The notes beneath the pieces were generated by a model. It had not been told where the DNA came from. It made no database searches and saw nothing but the letters and a program-made list of their open reading frames with translations. Source: Flavobacteriales bacterium UBA2104 (lineage in GTDB: Bacteria > Bacteroidota > Bacteroidia > Flavobacteriales_D > Crocinitomicaceae). Taken from it: a stretch of 64,000 nt of DNA. Positions 27,237 to 36,341 of the stretch are shown here, piece by piece. Both the position numbers and the translations under genes were made by a program. The stretch's first letter is position 1, and each line of letters opens with the position of its first letter. The stretch spans positions 10,712 to 74,711 of the forward strand of contig DCYS01000022.1 of the NCBI GenBank assembly GCA_002331485.1. Reading direction: 5' to 3'.

Positions 27237-27244
27237 AAGACCTT
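27237..27244 (-). promoter_or_regulatory. -7 box for the CBS gene
   Basis: Minus-strand TACCTTTG, an exact TAnnTTTG match, 25 bases before the ATG at 27211. Confidence 0.6.
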
Positions 27245-27308
27245 CAATCAATCGAAAGAAAATCACATGATTATCGAAATAGATGTGAAGTATTGTACAA
27301 TTAAATGC

Positions 27309-27659
27309 CTATCGCTTCAACCTAACGACATTTTCTAACTGAATTGCTCGACACGATTCGCATCCTGATGGCAATGGTGCTCGACTAGGATATTTTTGGA
27401 ATTGTAAATAAGCCCCATCAACTTTGAACTTCTCGTCCAAGTTGACAGGGAAATAACATGCATTATCATCTTCTAGGATCAGCTTTACAGCACAACCCTT
27501 ATCAGATAGTATAATCTTACCGATAGAATTGTTGGACTCATCTGCGACAGACTCTTGTGGTTGCTCTACCACCTTAGCTGAATCTTCTGCAGTACCACAT
27601 GAAGTGGCTACCAAAAGCAATCCTACCAACATAATAGCGAAATAGTTTGTTTTGATCAT
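27309..27659 (-). CDS. Small lipoprotein of unknown function
   Basis: 116 residues. Lipobox VATSC with lipid-modified Cys21, followed by a low-complexity acidic linker (TAEDSAKVVEQPQESVADES) and a compact beta-rich domain with a CAVKL, NACYFPVNL and two close cysteines (GCESCRAIQL). It starts five bases after the upstream T9SS gene and is probably co-transcribed with it. The CxxC-like pair could form a disulfide. No family recognised. Confidence 0.78.
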   Translation of the reverse strand: MIKTNYFAIMLVGLLLVATSCGTAEDSAKVVEQPQESVADESNNSIGKIILSDKGCAVKLILEDDNACYFPVNLDEKFKVDGAYLQFQKYPSRAPLPSGCESCRAIQLENVVRLKR

Positions 27660-27664
27660 TGTTC

Positions 27665-29497
27665 TTATTTGATGATCGCAACTTTCTTCACACGCATGAA
27701 GTTGTCTTTCCCAGCTCGTACAATGTAAACTGCATTTTGATTTCGTAGAGATGAAATATCAAATGTTGTCGAAAGCTTTCCTTCTGGAGCAGCAATTACT
27801 TTTTTAGCAACTCTTCTTCCATCAAGACTAAATAACTCAACGTACATTTCATTCGTTGAAGGGAAATTATCGATATCAACCGTAAGTTGACTTTGATCTT
27901 GTATTGCATTCAAAATTGGACTCTCTCCGTCAGCTAATTCTTGATTAACGCCTACCTGCTTTTCTAAGTTGAATGAGAAGATCTTTGTTCTTCTTGCTCC
28001 TCCATTTCCAATATACTCTCCAGTATACCAAAAAGTAGAACCATCAGGATCAAGCGACATGTGAGAATAATCACCGTATCGATTTCCTCCACTCTGGAAA
28101 TACAATCCTTCCTGTGCCACTGTCTCTGGCTGAGACATATCTCCTGGAGCATCCCAGGATAATCTACCAGTACAAGCTAGACCAGGATAATCATTAGGTC
28201 CAGAAAATGAATATGCTAATCCAATATGACCGTTATAGTCCATAGCAATACTTCCGATAAATCGGCTTCTACCATCATCAGGAGCAAAAGTACTTTGCTG
28301 ATAAATCTCCCAATCTAATGAATCAACGTCTTGGCGTAATTCATACCAGCGAATTCCTGCTGTATTTGAACCGTCGACATCAACGACATTACACAACATT
28401 ACACTGTTGTGAGTTGGCCATCTCAAATATTGAGCTCTGTAGTTGAAAATAGACGAAATCGCATCTAATCGTTGTGATGTTCCTTTTTGTACAATATCAT
28501 TCCAACTCGTTGTGAAAACTGAGTTAAACGCAGCCGTTGGAAGCTCTTGATCAATCGCAATACTTGAACTGTTAGGATTATCCCAATCCACAGACATTTT
28601 CATGATCAAAATATGATCTTCCGTTACAGAAGAACTCCAAGAATCATCCTGGAACGTAAACAAACTAATAGGAGTACCATATGGTGGTAGATCTCCATCA
28701 GCATCTGCTGGCAAAACGCTTCTAAACCCGTAATGTGTTTCAAAATTCGGTAAGTTCATTGAGATCATAGAAGCAGTAGGGTCTCCTGCGATCATCTTTT
28801 CTCTCTCGAATGCAACAACATTCTGAGTATACGTATTAGATGTCATGTAATACCCATCCGACCAGATAGAGTATTTTGGATAATCTGGGAAGCTCGGGAA
28901 ACTAAATTCATACAAGTGATATGAACCCAATGGATCTGCTGTTTCAGAAACCGCAAAAAGGATCTCGTTAGAACCTGTTTGGAACTGAGTGATCACAAAT
29001 CTTTGAACTTGTCTATCATACATAACGATAGGGTCTCCAGAATTCGTTGATCCTGGCCATAATGTATTCAAACCTGATGGTCCTGAAGCATTTGTCCCAT
29101 CTTTATTAAAGACCTTCCAGGCTGTATTTACAGCTTGAACATAATAATCTTCACTAACTGCGCCTGTTGGATCTGGTGGAAATGATCCTCCCATACCTTG
29201 GACATTTACACCTAATTGAATCTCGTAAGACTTATCTTGATAAGATTGACGAACTGGATCGTATTTAACAGGAAGTGCAGTTGGGTCAACCGCTTCTGGC
29301 TTCTTTCTTCTTTCGTGAAGACCCTCACCTTCATCGTTTTCATACACCATATCCTCATCGGTAGATTGAGGTAAATTCCTCAATTCCTCAGATAATCCTA
29401 AATAATTTCCTTGAACGACTTCGACGTTTTGCTCAGATTGAGCAATAGAAAATCCACCCATCAAGAGTGAAAATAATAGTATAGCATTTTTCTTCAT
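27665..29497 (-). CDS. Large secreted protein with T9SS sorting tail
   Basis: 610 residues. Signal peptide 1-19 (LFSLLMGGFSIAQS). A long central beta-rich region contains GGSFPPDPTGAVSEDYYVQAVN at the start, a pattern shared with the protein at 52928, and ends before a 75-residue T9SS type A sorting domain finishing MRVKKVAIIK. An acidic/basic linker (DEDMVYENDEGEGLHERRK) follows the signal peptide. Likely exported to the cell surface. Function unknown. Confidence 0.85.
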   Translation of the reverse strand: MKKNAILLFSLLMGGFSIAQSEQNVEVVQGNYLGLSEELRNLPQSTDEDMVYENDEGEGLHERRKKPEAVDPTALPVKYDPVRQSYQDKSYEIQLGVNVQGMGGSFPPDPTGAVSEDYYVQAVNTAWKVFNKDGTNASGPSGLNTLWPGSTNSGDPIVMYDRQVQRFVITQFQTGSNEILFAVSETADPLGSYHLYEFSFPSFPDYPKYSIWSDGYYMTSNTYTQNVVAFEREKMIAGDPTASMISMNLPNFETHYGFRSVLPADADGDLPPYGTPISLFTFQDDSWSSSVTEDHILIMKMSVDWDNPNSSSIAIDQELPTAAFNSVFTTSWNDIVQKGTSQRLDAISSIFNYRAQYLRWPTHNSVMLCNVVDVDGSNTAGIRWYELRQDVDSLDWEIYQQSTFAPDDGRSRFIGSIAMDYNGHIGLAYSFSGPNDYPGLACTGRLSWDAPGDMSQPETVAQEGLYFQSGGNRYGDYSHMSLDPDGSTFWYTGEYIGNGGARRTKIFSFNLEKQVGVNQELADGESPILNAIQDQSQLTVDIDNFPSTNEMYVELFSLDGRRVAKKVIAAPEGKLSTTFDISSLRNQNAVYIVRAGKDNFMRVKKVAIIK

Positions 29498-29599
29498 AAT
29501 CGCAAATTACAATTTTTTAACGATTTAATGAAGAACAATTGTTAAAAATGTTAAATATGTATCAATTCAATATTAAATTAGGATTTCAAGAATACATGG

Positions 29600-29902
29600 C
29601 TATTCGAACCAAACATCGTCGATGATATTTTCACCGGCATATTGGTTGATCCTTTCAATAATGACCTGTTTTCCATGACTTAATTCATCTCGCATCACAG
29701 AGGAATTCAATTTTATGTGCAGTACTTTGTTAGAAATAAATACTTTCTCTGTCCGGTTGGACACAGCTTTACCCATGATCTCTTCCCATCCATTGACAAT
29801 ATCCATCTCCTTCATCTTATCTGAAAGTCCATAAGCCTTGAACATTTTATCAATGATCTCTCCTACTTTCTGATCCTCTTTATTCCTCTTCTTTTCATTC
29901 AT
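29600..29902 (-). CDS. DciA-like DUF721 protein
   Basis: 100 residues. DUF721 core: GEIIDKMFKAYGLSDKMKEM, VNGWEEIMGKAVSNRTEKVF, then NKVLHIKLNSSVMRDELSHG. DciA proteins load the replicative helicase in bacteria lacking DnaC/DnaI, so this is a candidate helicase loader. Its ATG overlaps the recF stop by four bases, matching the recF-DUF721 pairing seen across Bacteroidota. No zinc ribbon or extra domain. Confidence 0.88.
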   Translation of the reverse strand: MNEKKRNKEDQKVGEIIDKMFKAYGLSDKMKEMDIVNGWEEIMGKAVSNRTEKVFISNKVLHIKLNSSVMRDELSHGKQVIIERINQYAGENIIDDVWFE

Positions 29903-31029
29903 AATGCTGCATTTTGAACTTCTTCAATTTCATTATTAATGACATGAAAAGCTTTGTAATCGATTGAATTACCGGAGAAAATTGAGACAATTCGATCCAT
30001 GTCGGTATCCGTAATGAGCACCTGCCCAAAATCTTCATCGCTTACCATTTGCATCAATCGCTCTACACGTTGATGATCAAGTTTGTCAAAAATATCATCT
30101 AATAATAGTACAGGTCTAACATTAAGATGATGCTTTAACCATTCATACTGTGCCAGTCTTAAGGCGATGAGATAAGATTTTTGTTGTCCCTGAGACCCAA
30201 ACTTCTTAACGGGATGACCTTTTATTTTAAAGATGAGGTCATCCTTGTGAGTACCAACAGTTGTATACTGTTTCTGTTGATCTTTTCGCTCAGCAAGTGA
30301 TAGCAAATTCTCAAAAGTTTCATCATGTAATTGAGAACGATACGTGAGTGATACCTCTTCAGTTTCTCCTGACAACCAGTTGTAATACTTTTGAAAAACA
30401 GGGGTGAAGTCTTCAATGAATGATCTCCTCCCTTCAAAAATTTTTGCTCCGTATCTAATCAATTGATCATTCCACACCTCAATACCTTCACGATCAAAAA
30501 TTCCAAAGCTCGACATATTTTTAAGGAGTGCGTTTCGCTGTTCCAGCACCTTACCATATTTGATCAGATCATTCAGAAAGTCCTTGTCAAATTGAGCAAT
30601 TATTCCATCCATCCACTTCCTTCTGACATCGCTACCTTCAAGAATCAAGTTGCGATCATATGGCGAGATCATAACACTAGGGAAAAGACCTATGTGCTCT
30701 GCGAGTTTTTCGTAAACAACCTTGTTTTTTTTGAATACCTTCTTGGTTCCTTTTTTTACACCGCAATAGATATTTTCCTGCTTCCCCGACCTATTCCATT
30801 CGCCTTGTAAAACAAAAAATTGTTCATCGAACAAAATATTCTGACTGTCCACTGGATTCATATAAGATTTACACATACTGAGATAGTGCACAGCGTCCAG
30901 AACATTTGTCTTACCTGCTCCATTTGGACCGATAAAACAATTGATATTTGGGGAAAGCTGGAATTCTGCCTGACGGTAATTTTTGAAATTAACCAGGCTC
31001 ATCTTATGGACGCTCAGATCTTCACTCAC
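29899..31029 (-). CDS. recF: DNA replication and repair protein RecF
   Basis: 376 residues, cytoplasmic SMC-like ATPase that loads RecA at gaps. Walker A FIGPNGAGKT (about 33-41), signature GSQGQQKSYLIALRLAQ and Walker B VLLLDDIFDKLD are intact. The first beta strand VHKMSLVNFKNY begins near residue 7, so the ATG at 31002 would truncate it; I therefore keep the GTG at 31029. That GTG lies 5 bases after a perfect -7 box, predicting a leaderless transcript with a GTG start. Overlaps the DciA-like gene by four bases. Confidence 0.95.
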   Translation of the reverse strand: MSEDLSVHKMSLVNFKNYRQAEFQLSPNINCFIGPNGAGKTNVLDAVHYLSMCKSYMNPVDSQNILFDEQFFVLQGEWNRSGKQENIYCGVKKGTKKVFKKNKVVYEKLAEHIGLFPSVMISPYDRNLILEGSDVRRKWMDGIIAQFDKDFLNDLIKYGKVLEQRNALLKNMSSFGIFDREGIEVWNDQLIRYGAKIFEGRRSFIEDFTPVFQKYYNWLSGETEEVSLTYRSQLHDETFENLLSLAERKDQQKQYTTVGTHKDDLIFKIKGHPVKKFGSQGQQKSYLIALRLAQYEWLKHHLNVRPVLLLDDIFDKLDHQRVERLMQMVSDEDFGQVLITDTDMDRIVSIFSGNSIDYKAFHVINNEIEEVQNAAL

Positions 31030-31034
31030 AAATA

Positions 31035-31042
31035 CAAAGATA
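31035..31042 (-). promoter_or_regulatory. -7 box for recF
   Basis: Minus-strand TATCTTTG, an exact TAnnTTTG match, then TATTT and the GTG at 31029. This would give a leaderless mRNA. Confidence 0.6.
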
Positions 31043-31150
31043 AAGATTTTAATTGCGCATAATTATCGAATCAAAACGATTGAAAATATTTTTTTCCACG
31101 AAGTAGTTCGGACTGTTGATAAAATCTTAGCTTAGGATAAAAAAAAAACT

Positions 31151-31158
31151 TATTTTTG
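31151..31158 (+). promoter_or_regulatory. -7 box for the TPR-ribH-glmM operon
   Basis: TATTTTTG, an exact TAnnTTTG match, 23 bases before the ATG at 31182, diverging from recF across a 152-base gap. Confidence 0.6.
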
Positions 31159-31181
31159 CAATCGCTTAAATATAGCTAACT

Positions 31182-31823
31182 ATGAGTGATAATATTACAA
31201 AGGAAGAATTGATCGAACAATTCAAAGGGAATAAAATTCTTAAGTACTCTACTTACGTTGTTGGGGTGATTGCGATCGTTGTACTTGCTGTTCTGGCATA
31301 TCAGAACTTCGTAGCAGGTCCAAATAACGAGGCGTCAAAAGGAGAGGTTGCAAAACTTATTCTACATCTTGAGAAAGACTCTACGCAAATGGCGATCGAC
31401 GAAGCTGAGTACCTTGTTGGTGAATATGATGGATATAAAGGTGGTGAGATCTCACAATACGCACTAGGTAATTTATATTTTGAGCAAGGTGAATACGAAA
31501 TGGCATTGGCAGAGTTAGAAAAAGTTGATATCGACGACACATACTTGATGACTTTAGCTATTGGTGCTCAAGGAGACTGCTATTCTGAATTAGGAGATTA
31601 TGGAAAAGCAGTCGAAATGTACGTAAAAGCAGCTGAAAGAAGAGAGAATGAGGTGACAACACCGATGTTCTACTTCAAAGCCGGTTTGAATGCTGAAGAA
31701 GCTGGAGACTTTGAAGCTGCTGCCAAATTCTATAAGAACATTAAAGATAACTACATGTCGTTCTCAAGTCAAAAAGGTATTGAAAAGTACCTGACTAGAG
31801 CTGAAAACTCTATAATTGAATAA
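31182..31823 (+). CDS. Membrane-anchored TPR protein
   Basis: 213 residues. A cytoplasmic N-terminus of about 22 residues and one membrane helix (about 23-43, STYVVGVIAIVVLAVLAYQNF) precede about four helix-turn-helix TPR units (ISQYALGNLYFEQGEYEMAL; GDCYSELGDYGKAVEMYVKA; KAGLNAEEAGDFEAAAKFYK). Similar in plan to YfgM-type proteins. Two bases before ribH; the divergent recF/TPR-ribH arrangement recurs in Bacteroidota. Probably a scaffold at the inner membrane. Confidence 0.85.
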   Translation: MSDNITKEELIEQFKGNKILKYSTYVVGVIAIVVLAVLAYQNFVAGPNNEASKGEVAKLILHLEKDSTQMAIDEAEYLVGEYDGYKGGEISQYALGNLYFEQGEYEMALAELEKVDIDDTYLMTLAIGAQGDCYSELGDYGKAVEMYVKAAERRENEVTTPMFYFKAGLNAEEAGDFEAAAKFYKNIKDNYMSFSSQKGIEKYLTRAENSIIE

Positions 31824-31825
31824 CA

Positions 31826-32317
31826 GTGGCGACAGAAGGAAAAAATTTATCTACATACGATAGTGATACTATTCCAAACGGTGCCGATTTTAAGATCGGC
31901 ATTGTTGTTTCAGAATGGAATGAAAATATCACTGATAACCTTTGTAAAGGTGCAAAAAAGGCATTACTTGACAATGGCGTATTAGAAGAGAATATAATCA
32001 TTGAGCAGGCACCAGGCTCTTTCGAACTTCCACTTGGAGCACAATGGATGCTTAAACGAGATGACATCGATGGTGTCGTTGCTATAGGATCTGTTATCCA
32101 AGGGGAAACAAAGCACTTTGATTTTGTTTGCCAGGCTACAGCACAAGGTGTAAAGGATGTCGGTTTAAAATACGACAAACCCGCAATATTCTGTGTATTA
32201 ACAGATAATACAATGCAACAAGCAATTGATCGATCAGGTGGAAAACATGGGAATAAAGGTGTTGAGGCTGCGATTGCTTGTCTTAAAATGATCGATCTTA
32301 AGAAAAAACTAAAATAA
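31826..32317 (+). CDS. ribH: 6,7-dimethyl-8-ribityllumazine synthase
   Basis: 163 residues from a GTG at 31826. Condenses the ribityl-pyrimidine with dihydroxybutanone phosphate, the penultimate riboflavin step. Conserved FKIGIVVSEWNENIT, PGSFELPLGAQWM, GSVIQGETKHFDFVC with catalytic His97, and GKHGNKGVEAA. Forms a cytoplasmic capsid in many bacteria. No FMN riboswitch is present upstream because the gene follows the TPR gene by two bases. Confidence 0.97.
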   Translation: MATEGKNLSTYDSDTIPNGADFKIGIVVSEWNENITDNLCKGAKKALLDNGVLEENIIIEQAPGSFELPLGAQWMLKRDDIDGVVAIGSVIQGETKHFDFVCQATAQGVKDVGLKYDKPAIFCVLTDNTMQQAIDRSGGKHGNKGVEAAIACLKMIDLKKKLK

Positions 32318-32323
32318 CTACAC

Positions 32324-33709
32324 GTGACACTAATTAAATCTATATCAGGTATTCGAGGAACGATCGGCGGAAAAGTTGGAGAAGGCCTTTCTCCTCTTGA
32401 CATCGTAAAGTTTTCAGCAGCTTACGGAACATGGCTGCAGCAAGAGAATAATGCTAAGAAACTCAATATAGTTGTTGGACGAGACGCTAGAATCTCTGGT
32501 CCGATTGTAAGTGATATAGTAATCTCTACGTTAAGAAGTCTTGGTATTAATGTTCTTGATCTAGGCTTATCTACAACACCTACTGTAGAAGTTGCCGTTG
32601 CAATGGAAAAGGCTCACGGGGGAATAATATTAACTGCTAGTCATAATCCAAAACAATGGAATGCACTTAAGCTACTAAATGATAAGGGCGAGTTCATATC
32701 TGGAGAAGAAGGAAAAAAAGTATTAACCATTGCTGAACAAGAAGACTTTGAATTTGCGGAAGTGGATGACCTCGGAAAACTTTCAACTAGCAATGATTAT
32801 ATTCAAAAGCACATCGAAGCGGTATTGAAGCTTCCATATGTAGATAAAGACGCTATCACTGGTGCTAATTTTAAAATAGTGGTGGATGCCGTAAACTCCA
32901 CAGGTGGAATAGCAGTTCCACTTCTACTTGATGCTCTTGGTGTTAAACAAGTTGAGGGTATACACTGTGAACCAACAGGAGAATTCGCTCATAATCCTGA
33001 GCCATTGCCTGCTCATCTTGTTGATCTGTCTAAATCAATTGTTCAGCAAGAGGCCCATCTTGGTATTACCGTTGATCCTGATGTGGATCGATTGGCCATG
33101 GTTTGTGAAGACGGAACTATGTTCGGTGAGGAATATACATTGGTAGCCGTAGCCGATTATGTTCTATCACAAAAAGGAGGTGCAACAGTGTCTAACTTAT
33201 CGTCAACTAGAGCATTAAGAGATGTCACTGAAAAACACGGACATAATTATTATGCTTCAGCTGTAGGTGAGGTAAACGTTGTAGAAAAGATGAAAGCAGT
33301 AGATGCTGTGATCGGAGGAGAAGGAAATGGAGGTGTGATCTTGCCAGAATTACATTATGGAAGAGACGCATTAGTTGGAATCGCATTATTCCTTACTCAT
33401 TTGGCAAAAACAAAGCTCAAAGCAACTGAATTACGCGATAGCTATCCAAAATACACCATTTCAAAGAATAAGATCCAGCTTACTCCAGAAGTTAATGTTG
33501 ATAACGTACTTGTCAATATGGCTCAAAAATACAGTTCTCAAGAGGTTGATTCTACAGATGGAGTTAAGATCTACTTTGAAAAAGAATGGGTTCATTTGAG
33601 AAAAAGTAATACTGAGCCGATCATTAGAATCTATGCTGAAAGCGAGAACAATGAGAAAGCGGACCAACTCGCTCAGGACATCATGAAGGAGATCGAAGCG
33701 ATCATCTAA
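32324..33709 (+). CDS. glmM: Phosphoglucosamine mutase (or related phosphohexomutase)
   Basis: 461 residues from a GTG at 32324. Alpha-phosphohexomutase fold: phosphoserine Ser106 in TASHNPKQWNA, metal loop DPDVDRLA, sugar loop GGEGNGGVILPELHYGRDA and the C-terminal phosphate loop RKSNTEPIIRIYAES. Converts glucosamine-6-P to glucosamine-1-P for cell-wall and lipid A synthesis; a phosphomannomutase activity cannot be excluded. Six bases after ribH. An AT-rich weak hairpin follows it. Confidence 0.88.
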   Translation: MTLIKSISGIRGTIGGKVGEGLSPLDIVKFSAAYGTWLQQENNAKKLNIVVGRDARISGPIVSDIVISTLRSLGINVLDLGLSTTPTVEVAVAMEKAHGGIILTASHNPKQWNALKLLNDKGEFISGEEGKKVLTIAEQEDFEFAEVDDLGKLSTSNDYIQKHIEAVLKLPYVDKDAITGANFKIVVDAVNSTGGIAVPLLLDALGVKQVEGIHCEPTGEFAHNPEPLPAHLVDLSKSIVQQEAHLGITVDPDVDRLAMVCEDGTMFGEEYTLVAVADYVLSQKGGATVSNLSSTRALRDVTEKHGHNYYASAVGEVNVVEKMKAVDAVIGGEGNGGVILPELHYGRDALVGIALFLTHLAKTKLKATELRDSYPKYTISKNKIQLTPEVNVDNVLVNMAQKYSSQEVDSTDGVKIYFEKEWVHLRKSNTEPIIRIYAESENNEKADQLAQDIMKEIEAII

Positions 33710-33715
33710 TTTGTC

Positions 33716-33745
33716 AGGAATTCAATAATTCCCTTTAATTTTTAT
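33716..33745 (+). terminator. Weak terminator after glmM
   Basis: GGAATT (33717-33722) and AATTCC (33727-33732) form a six-pair stem around CAAT, followed by a T-rich stretch. AT-rich stem, so moderate confidence. Confidence 0.4.
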
Positions 33746-33746
33746 G

Positions 33747-33814
33747 AATCGCGATTGAAATTCGCTAAACTTTTTTGTCGTAATTTGTACCAACGATTAC
33801 GAACTTTAGTTTCG
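33747..33814. promoter_or_regulatory. Inverted repeats upstream of cysteine desulfurase
   Basis: Three elements within 70 bases: the perfect palindrome AATCGCGATT (33747-33756), CGTAAT/ATTACG spaced by 11 bases (33779-33784 and 33796-33801), and CGAAC-TTTAG-TTTCG (33800-33814). A -7-like TAATTTG overlaps the second. Possible operators or mRNA leader structure. Confidence 0.4.
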
Positions 33815-33837
33815 TGAAATTTAACTTTGGTTGATAG

Positions 33838-34977
33838 ATGAAAGTTTATTTGGATAATGCAGCAACTACACCACTCGCAGAGGAGGTTTATGAAGAAATG
33901 ATACCATTCCTGAAAAATGAATTTGGGAATCCATCTTCGACTCATTTTTACGGACGTCAGGCAAAAGGAGCTTTGGAAACAGCTCGAAGAAAGGTTGCTG
34001 GTCACATAAATGCCAAACCTTCAGAGATCGTTTTTACATCTGGTGGTACTGAAGCTGATAATATGGCTTTAAATACTGCTATTCATAACTTAGGCGTTCG
34101 AAGAATTATAACTTCTGAGATCGAGCATCATGCAGTGGTTCATACTGCAGAGGAAATCTGTAAAGACGAAAAGATCGAATTAGCCTTTGTTGAATTAACG
34201 GAAGACGGCCATGTTGATCTAAAACAGCTTGAATCTCTATTAAAATCAAGTGATAAAAAAACGCTTGTTTCGTTGATGCATGCCAATAACGAAATAGGAA
34301 ATCTATTACCGTTAGAGAAAGTGAGTCAATTATGTAGATCATATGATGCTTTTTTTCATTCTGACACTGTTCAAACCATGGGGCACTATGCCTTTGATAT
34401 GGAAAAGCTTGATATCGATTTCATCACTTGTGCTGCTCATAAATTCCATGGACCAAAAGGCGTTGGTTTTTTATATGTAAATCAAAAAATAACGGCACTT
34501 CCATTTATTCAAGGTGGAGCTCAGGAAAGAGGACTTCGAGGTGGTACTGAAAACTTGTATGGTATCATTGGTTTAGCTAAAGCAATGGATCTTGCGTACA
34601 CAGATCTGGAAGAACACCAGAGTCATGTTCAGGATATAAAATCGTACATGATCGATCAATTGAAAGAAATATTCACAGACGTATCCTTCCATGGTGATAC
34701 AAATCCAAATAAGAGTTTATACACTGTTCTAAATGTTCAGCTTCCCAAAACAGACAAATCATCAATGTTGCTTTTTACACTAGATCTCAAGGGTGTTGCT
34801 TGTTCAGGAGGCTCTGCCTGTTCATCTGGTTCGACGGTAGGTTCTCACGTACTACGTGGAATTAAAGCGGACATGTCAAGACCAAATGCTAGATTCTCTT
34901 TTTCAAGATATACAACGAAAGAAGAGATCGATTATGCAGTTGATGTGCTGAAGGAAGCATACGGGAAAGAGCTGTAA
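33838..34977 (+). CDS. Cysteine desulfurase (IscS/NifS class I)
   Basis: 379 residues. PLP enzyme that takes sulfur from cysteine for Fe-S clusters and thio-modification. PLP lysine Lys202 in CAAHKFHGPKG, ETS-loop Cys328 in SGGSACSSGS with a neighbouring Cys322, and YLDNAATTPLA at the start. It is not clustered with iscU, iscA or suf genes here, so sulfur-relay partners are elsewhere. The upstream gap carries inverted repeats that might be regulator sites. Confidence 0.93.
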   Translation: MKVYLDNAATTPLAEEVYEEMIPFLKNEFGNPSSTHFYGRQAKGALETARRKVAGHINAKPSEIVFTSGGTEADNMALNTAIHNLGVRRIITSEIEHHAVVHTAEEICKDEKIELAFVELTEDGHVDLKQLESLLKSSDKKTLVSLMHANNEIGNLLPLEKVSQLCRSYDAFFHSDTVQTMGHYAFDMEKLDIDFITCAAHKFHGPKGVGFLYVNQKITALPFIQGGAQERGLRGGTENLYGIIGLAKAMDLAYTDLEEHQSHVQDIKSYMIDQLKEIFTDVSFHGDTNPNKSLYTVLNVQLPKTDKSSMLLFTLDLKGVACSGGSACSSGSTVGSHVLRGIKADMSRPNARFSFSRYTTKEEIDYAVDVLKEAYGKEL

Positions 34978-35018
34978 ATAAATCCAACGTTTACTGAAGT
35001 TGTTTCGTAATAGTCATT

Positions 35019-35666
35019 ATGAGACTTATTTACTTGACCATTCTTCTATTTTTTCTACTAGGATGTAAAAAACAAAATCAACCTCCAAAAGAGGAGTGTC
35101 GAGTAGTTGATAAGTTGCATACTAATGAGGTTTTAAATAGTAAAAACTACATTATAACAAAACCTGGATCATGGTGGACATATCAAAATGGAATGCATAT
35201 GGAAGCTGGAGCAAAAAAAGCTTTGAAAACATATCAATTTGATAAAGAGTTTTTTAATTGTAAATATTATAATGAAGACCTAAAGTATTATCCTGTGCAT
35301 CCATTTTTCGGAACTATCGACTCTACCTTTCAGGTAACCTCAGATCTGAACGAATATACTACTACATACAGACCCATAATTTATAAAACCGAAGGCTTAT
35401 TTTATTCAAGGGTAGAGCCTGGTCACAATTCTTTAATCACCTACAAGAGGAGTGTTCTAGAAGTCCTCGACTCCATTCAAATACAGGGGGAAACCTATTT
35501 TGACATAATAAAAGTTGAGCATTTTATGAAAGTAGAATTCACCAAAGGATTCGTTTACATGGAAAATAAAATATACACTTTAGCAAAAGATATAGGTGTG
35601 ATAAGATATGAGTTCCCATTTCAATCTATTGACGCACAATTAGTAGACTACTACATTGAAGAATAA
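35019..35666 (+). CDS. Lipoprotein, first of a tandem paralogous pair
   Basis: 215 residues. Lipobox LLGC with Cys16, then a single domain shared with the next gene: NYIITKPGSWWTYQNG, GTIDSTFQVTSDLNEYTTTY, and the C-terminal IGVIRYEFPFQSIDAQLVDYY. No known domain recognised. The repeated architecture says it arose by gene duplication. Starts 41 bases after the desulfurase stop, so it may be read through from it. Confidence 0.78.
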   Translation: MRLIYLTILLFFLLGCKKQNQPPKEECRVVDKLHTNEVLNSKNYIITKPGSWWTYQNGMHMEAGAKKALKTYQFDKEFFNCKYYNEDLKYYPVHPFFGTIDSTFQVTSDLNEYTTTYRPIIYKTEGLFYSRVEPGHNSLITYKRSVLEVLDSIQIQGETYFDIIKVEHFMKVEFTKGFVYMENKIYTLAKDIGVIRYEFPFQSIDAQLVDYYIEE

Positions 35667-35678
35667 ATTTAATTTAAC

Positions 35679-36341
35679 ATGTTCAAATATTTCTCTATTT
35701 CATTGATTATCACGCTATGCATAAGCTGCAAAAAGGAAAGTGACACACCAACTGACGAGCCCTGCCAAGTAATTCATGAAGCACAAAAGAATGATACCTT
35801 AAAAAGCTCTGCGTACATCGCGGCATATCCAGGCTCAAATTGGCATTACTCTGGTAATTATTATGTATCCTGTCATAATACTGAGACCAACATTTATTCA
35901 ACTATAACAGAAATACTTGGTTGCGAGCACATCGAAAAAAATAAAGTTTTGGCACCAGAGAACTCAGTATTAGGGAAAATAGATTCTATATATGAGGTTG
36001 TCACTAATGACATTGACTTTACAACTAAATACATACCAATAATTGGGTTTGAAATGGGCGAATTTTACCACCATGTTGAATATAATATGTCAGAAGAACC
36101 TAAGAATATCAAAACATTTGAACGAAGTGTTGTAGGTATATATGATTCTTTAGAAATTAACGGTAACACTTACTATGATCTCATTAAAGTAAAGCATCTC
36201 GTAAATACGGCAGCTCCGGGAGTAAACTCTTTTAACGACATTAAATATTACACCTTCGCTAAAAATATTGGATTGGTTAGATACCAATATCCTTTGGAGT
36301 CTCAAGATATTATACTAACCTCTTATTATATCAACGAATAG
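35679..36341 (+). CDS. Lipoprotein, second of a tandem paralogous pair
   Basis: 220 residues. Lipobox CISC with Cys17. Aligned by eye to the 35019 protein along its length: AYIAAYPGSNWHYSGN, GKIDSIYEVVTNDIDFTTKY, RSVVGIYDSLEINGNTYYDL, and IGLVRYQYPLESQDI. Identity is moderate, so the duplication is not recent. Twelve bases separate the pair. It carries an extra His/Cys-containing insert (GNYYVSCHNTE). Function unknown. Confidence 0.78.
   Translation: MFKYFSISLIITLCISCKKESDTPTDEPCQVIHEAQKNDTLKSSAYIAAYPGSNWHYSGNYYVSCHNTETNIYSTITEILGCEHIEKNKVLAPENSVLGKIDSIYEVVTNDIDFTTKYIPIIGFEMGEFYHHVEYNMSEEPKNIKTFERSVVGIYDSLEINGNTYYDLIKVKHLVNTAAPGVNSFNDIKYYTFAKNIGLVRYQYPLESQDIILTSYYINE

Noticed and set aside
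30463..30810. 115-codon plus-strand frame inside recF
   Set aside because: Shadow of the intact recF gene on the other strand; no motif, signal peptide or promoter of its own.
31826..32317. FMN riboswitch before ribH
   Set aside because: Only two bases separate ribH from the TPR gene, and no RFN-like element is visible upstream of that gene.
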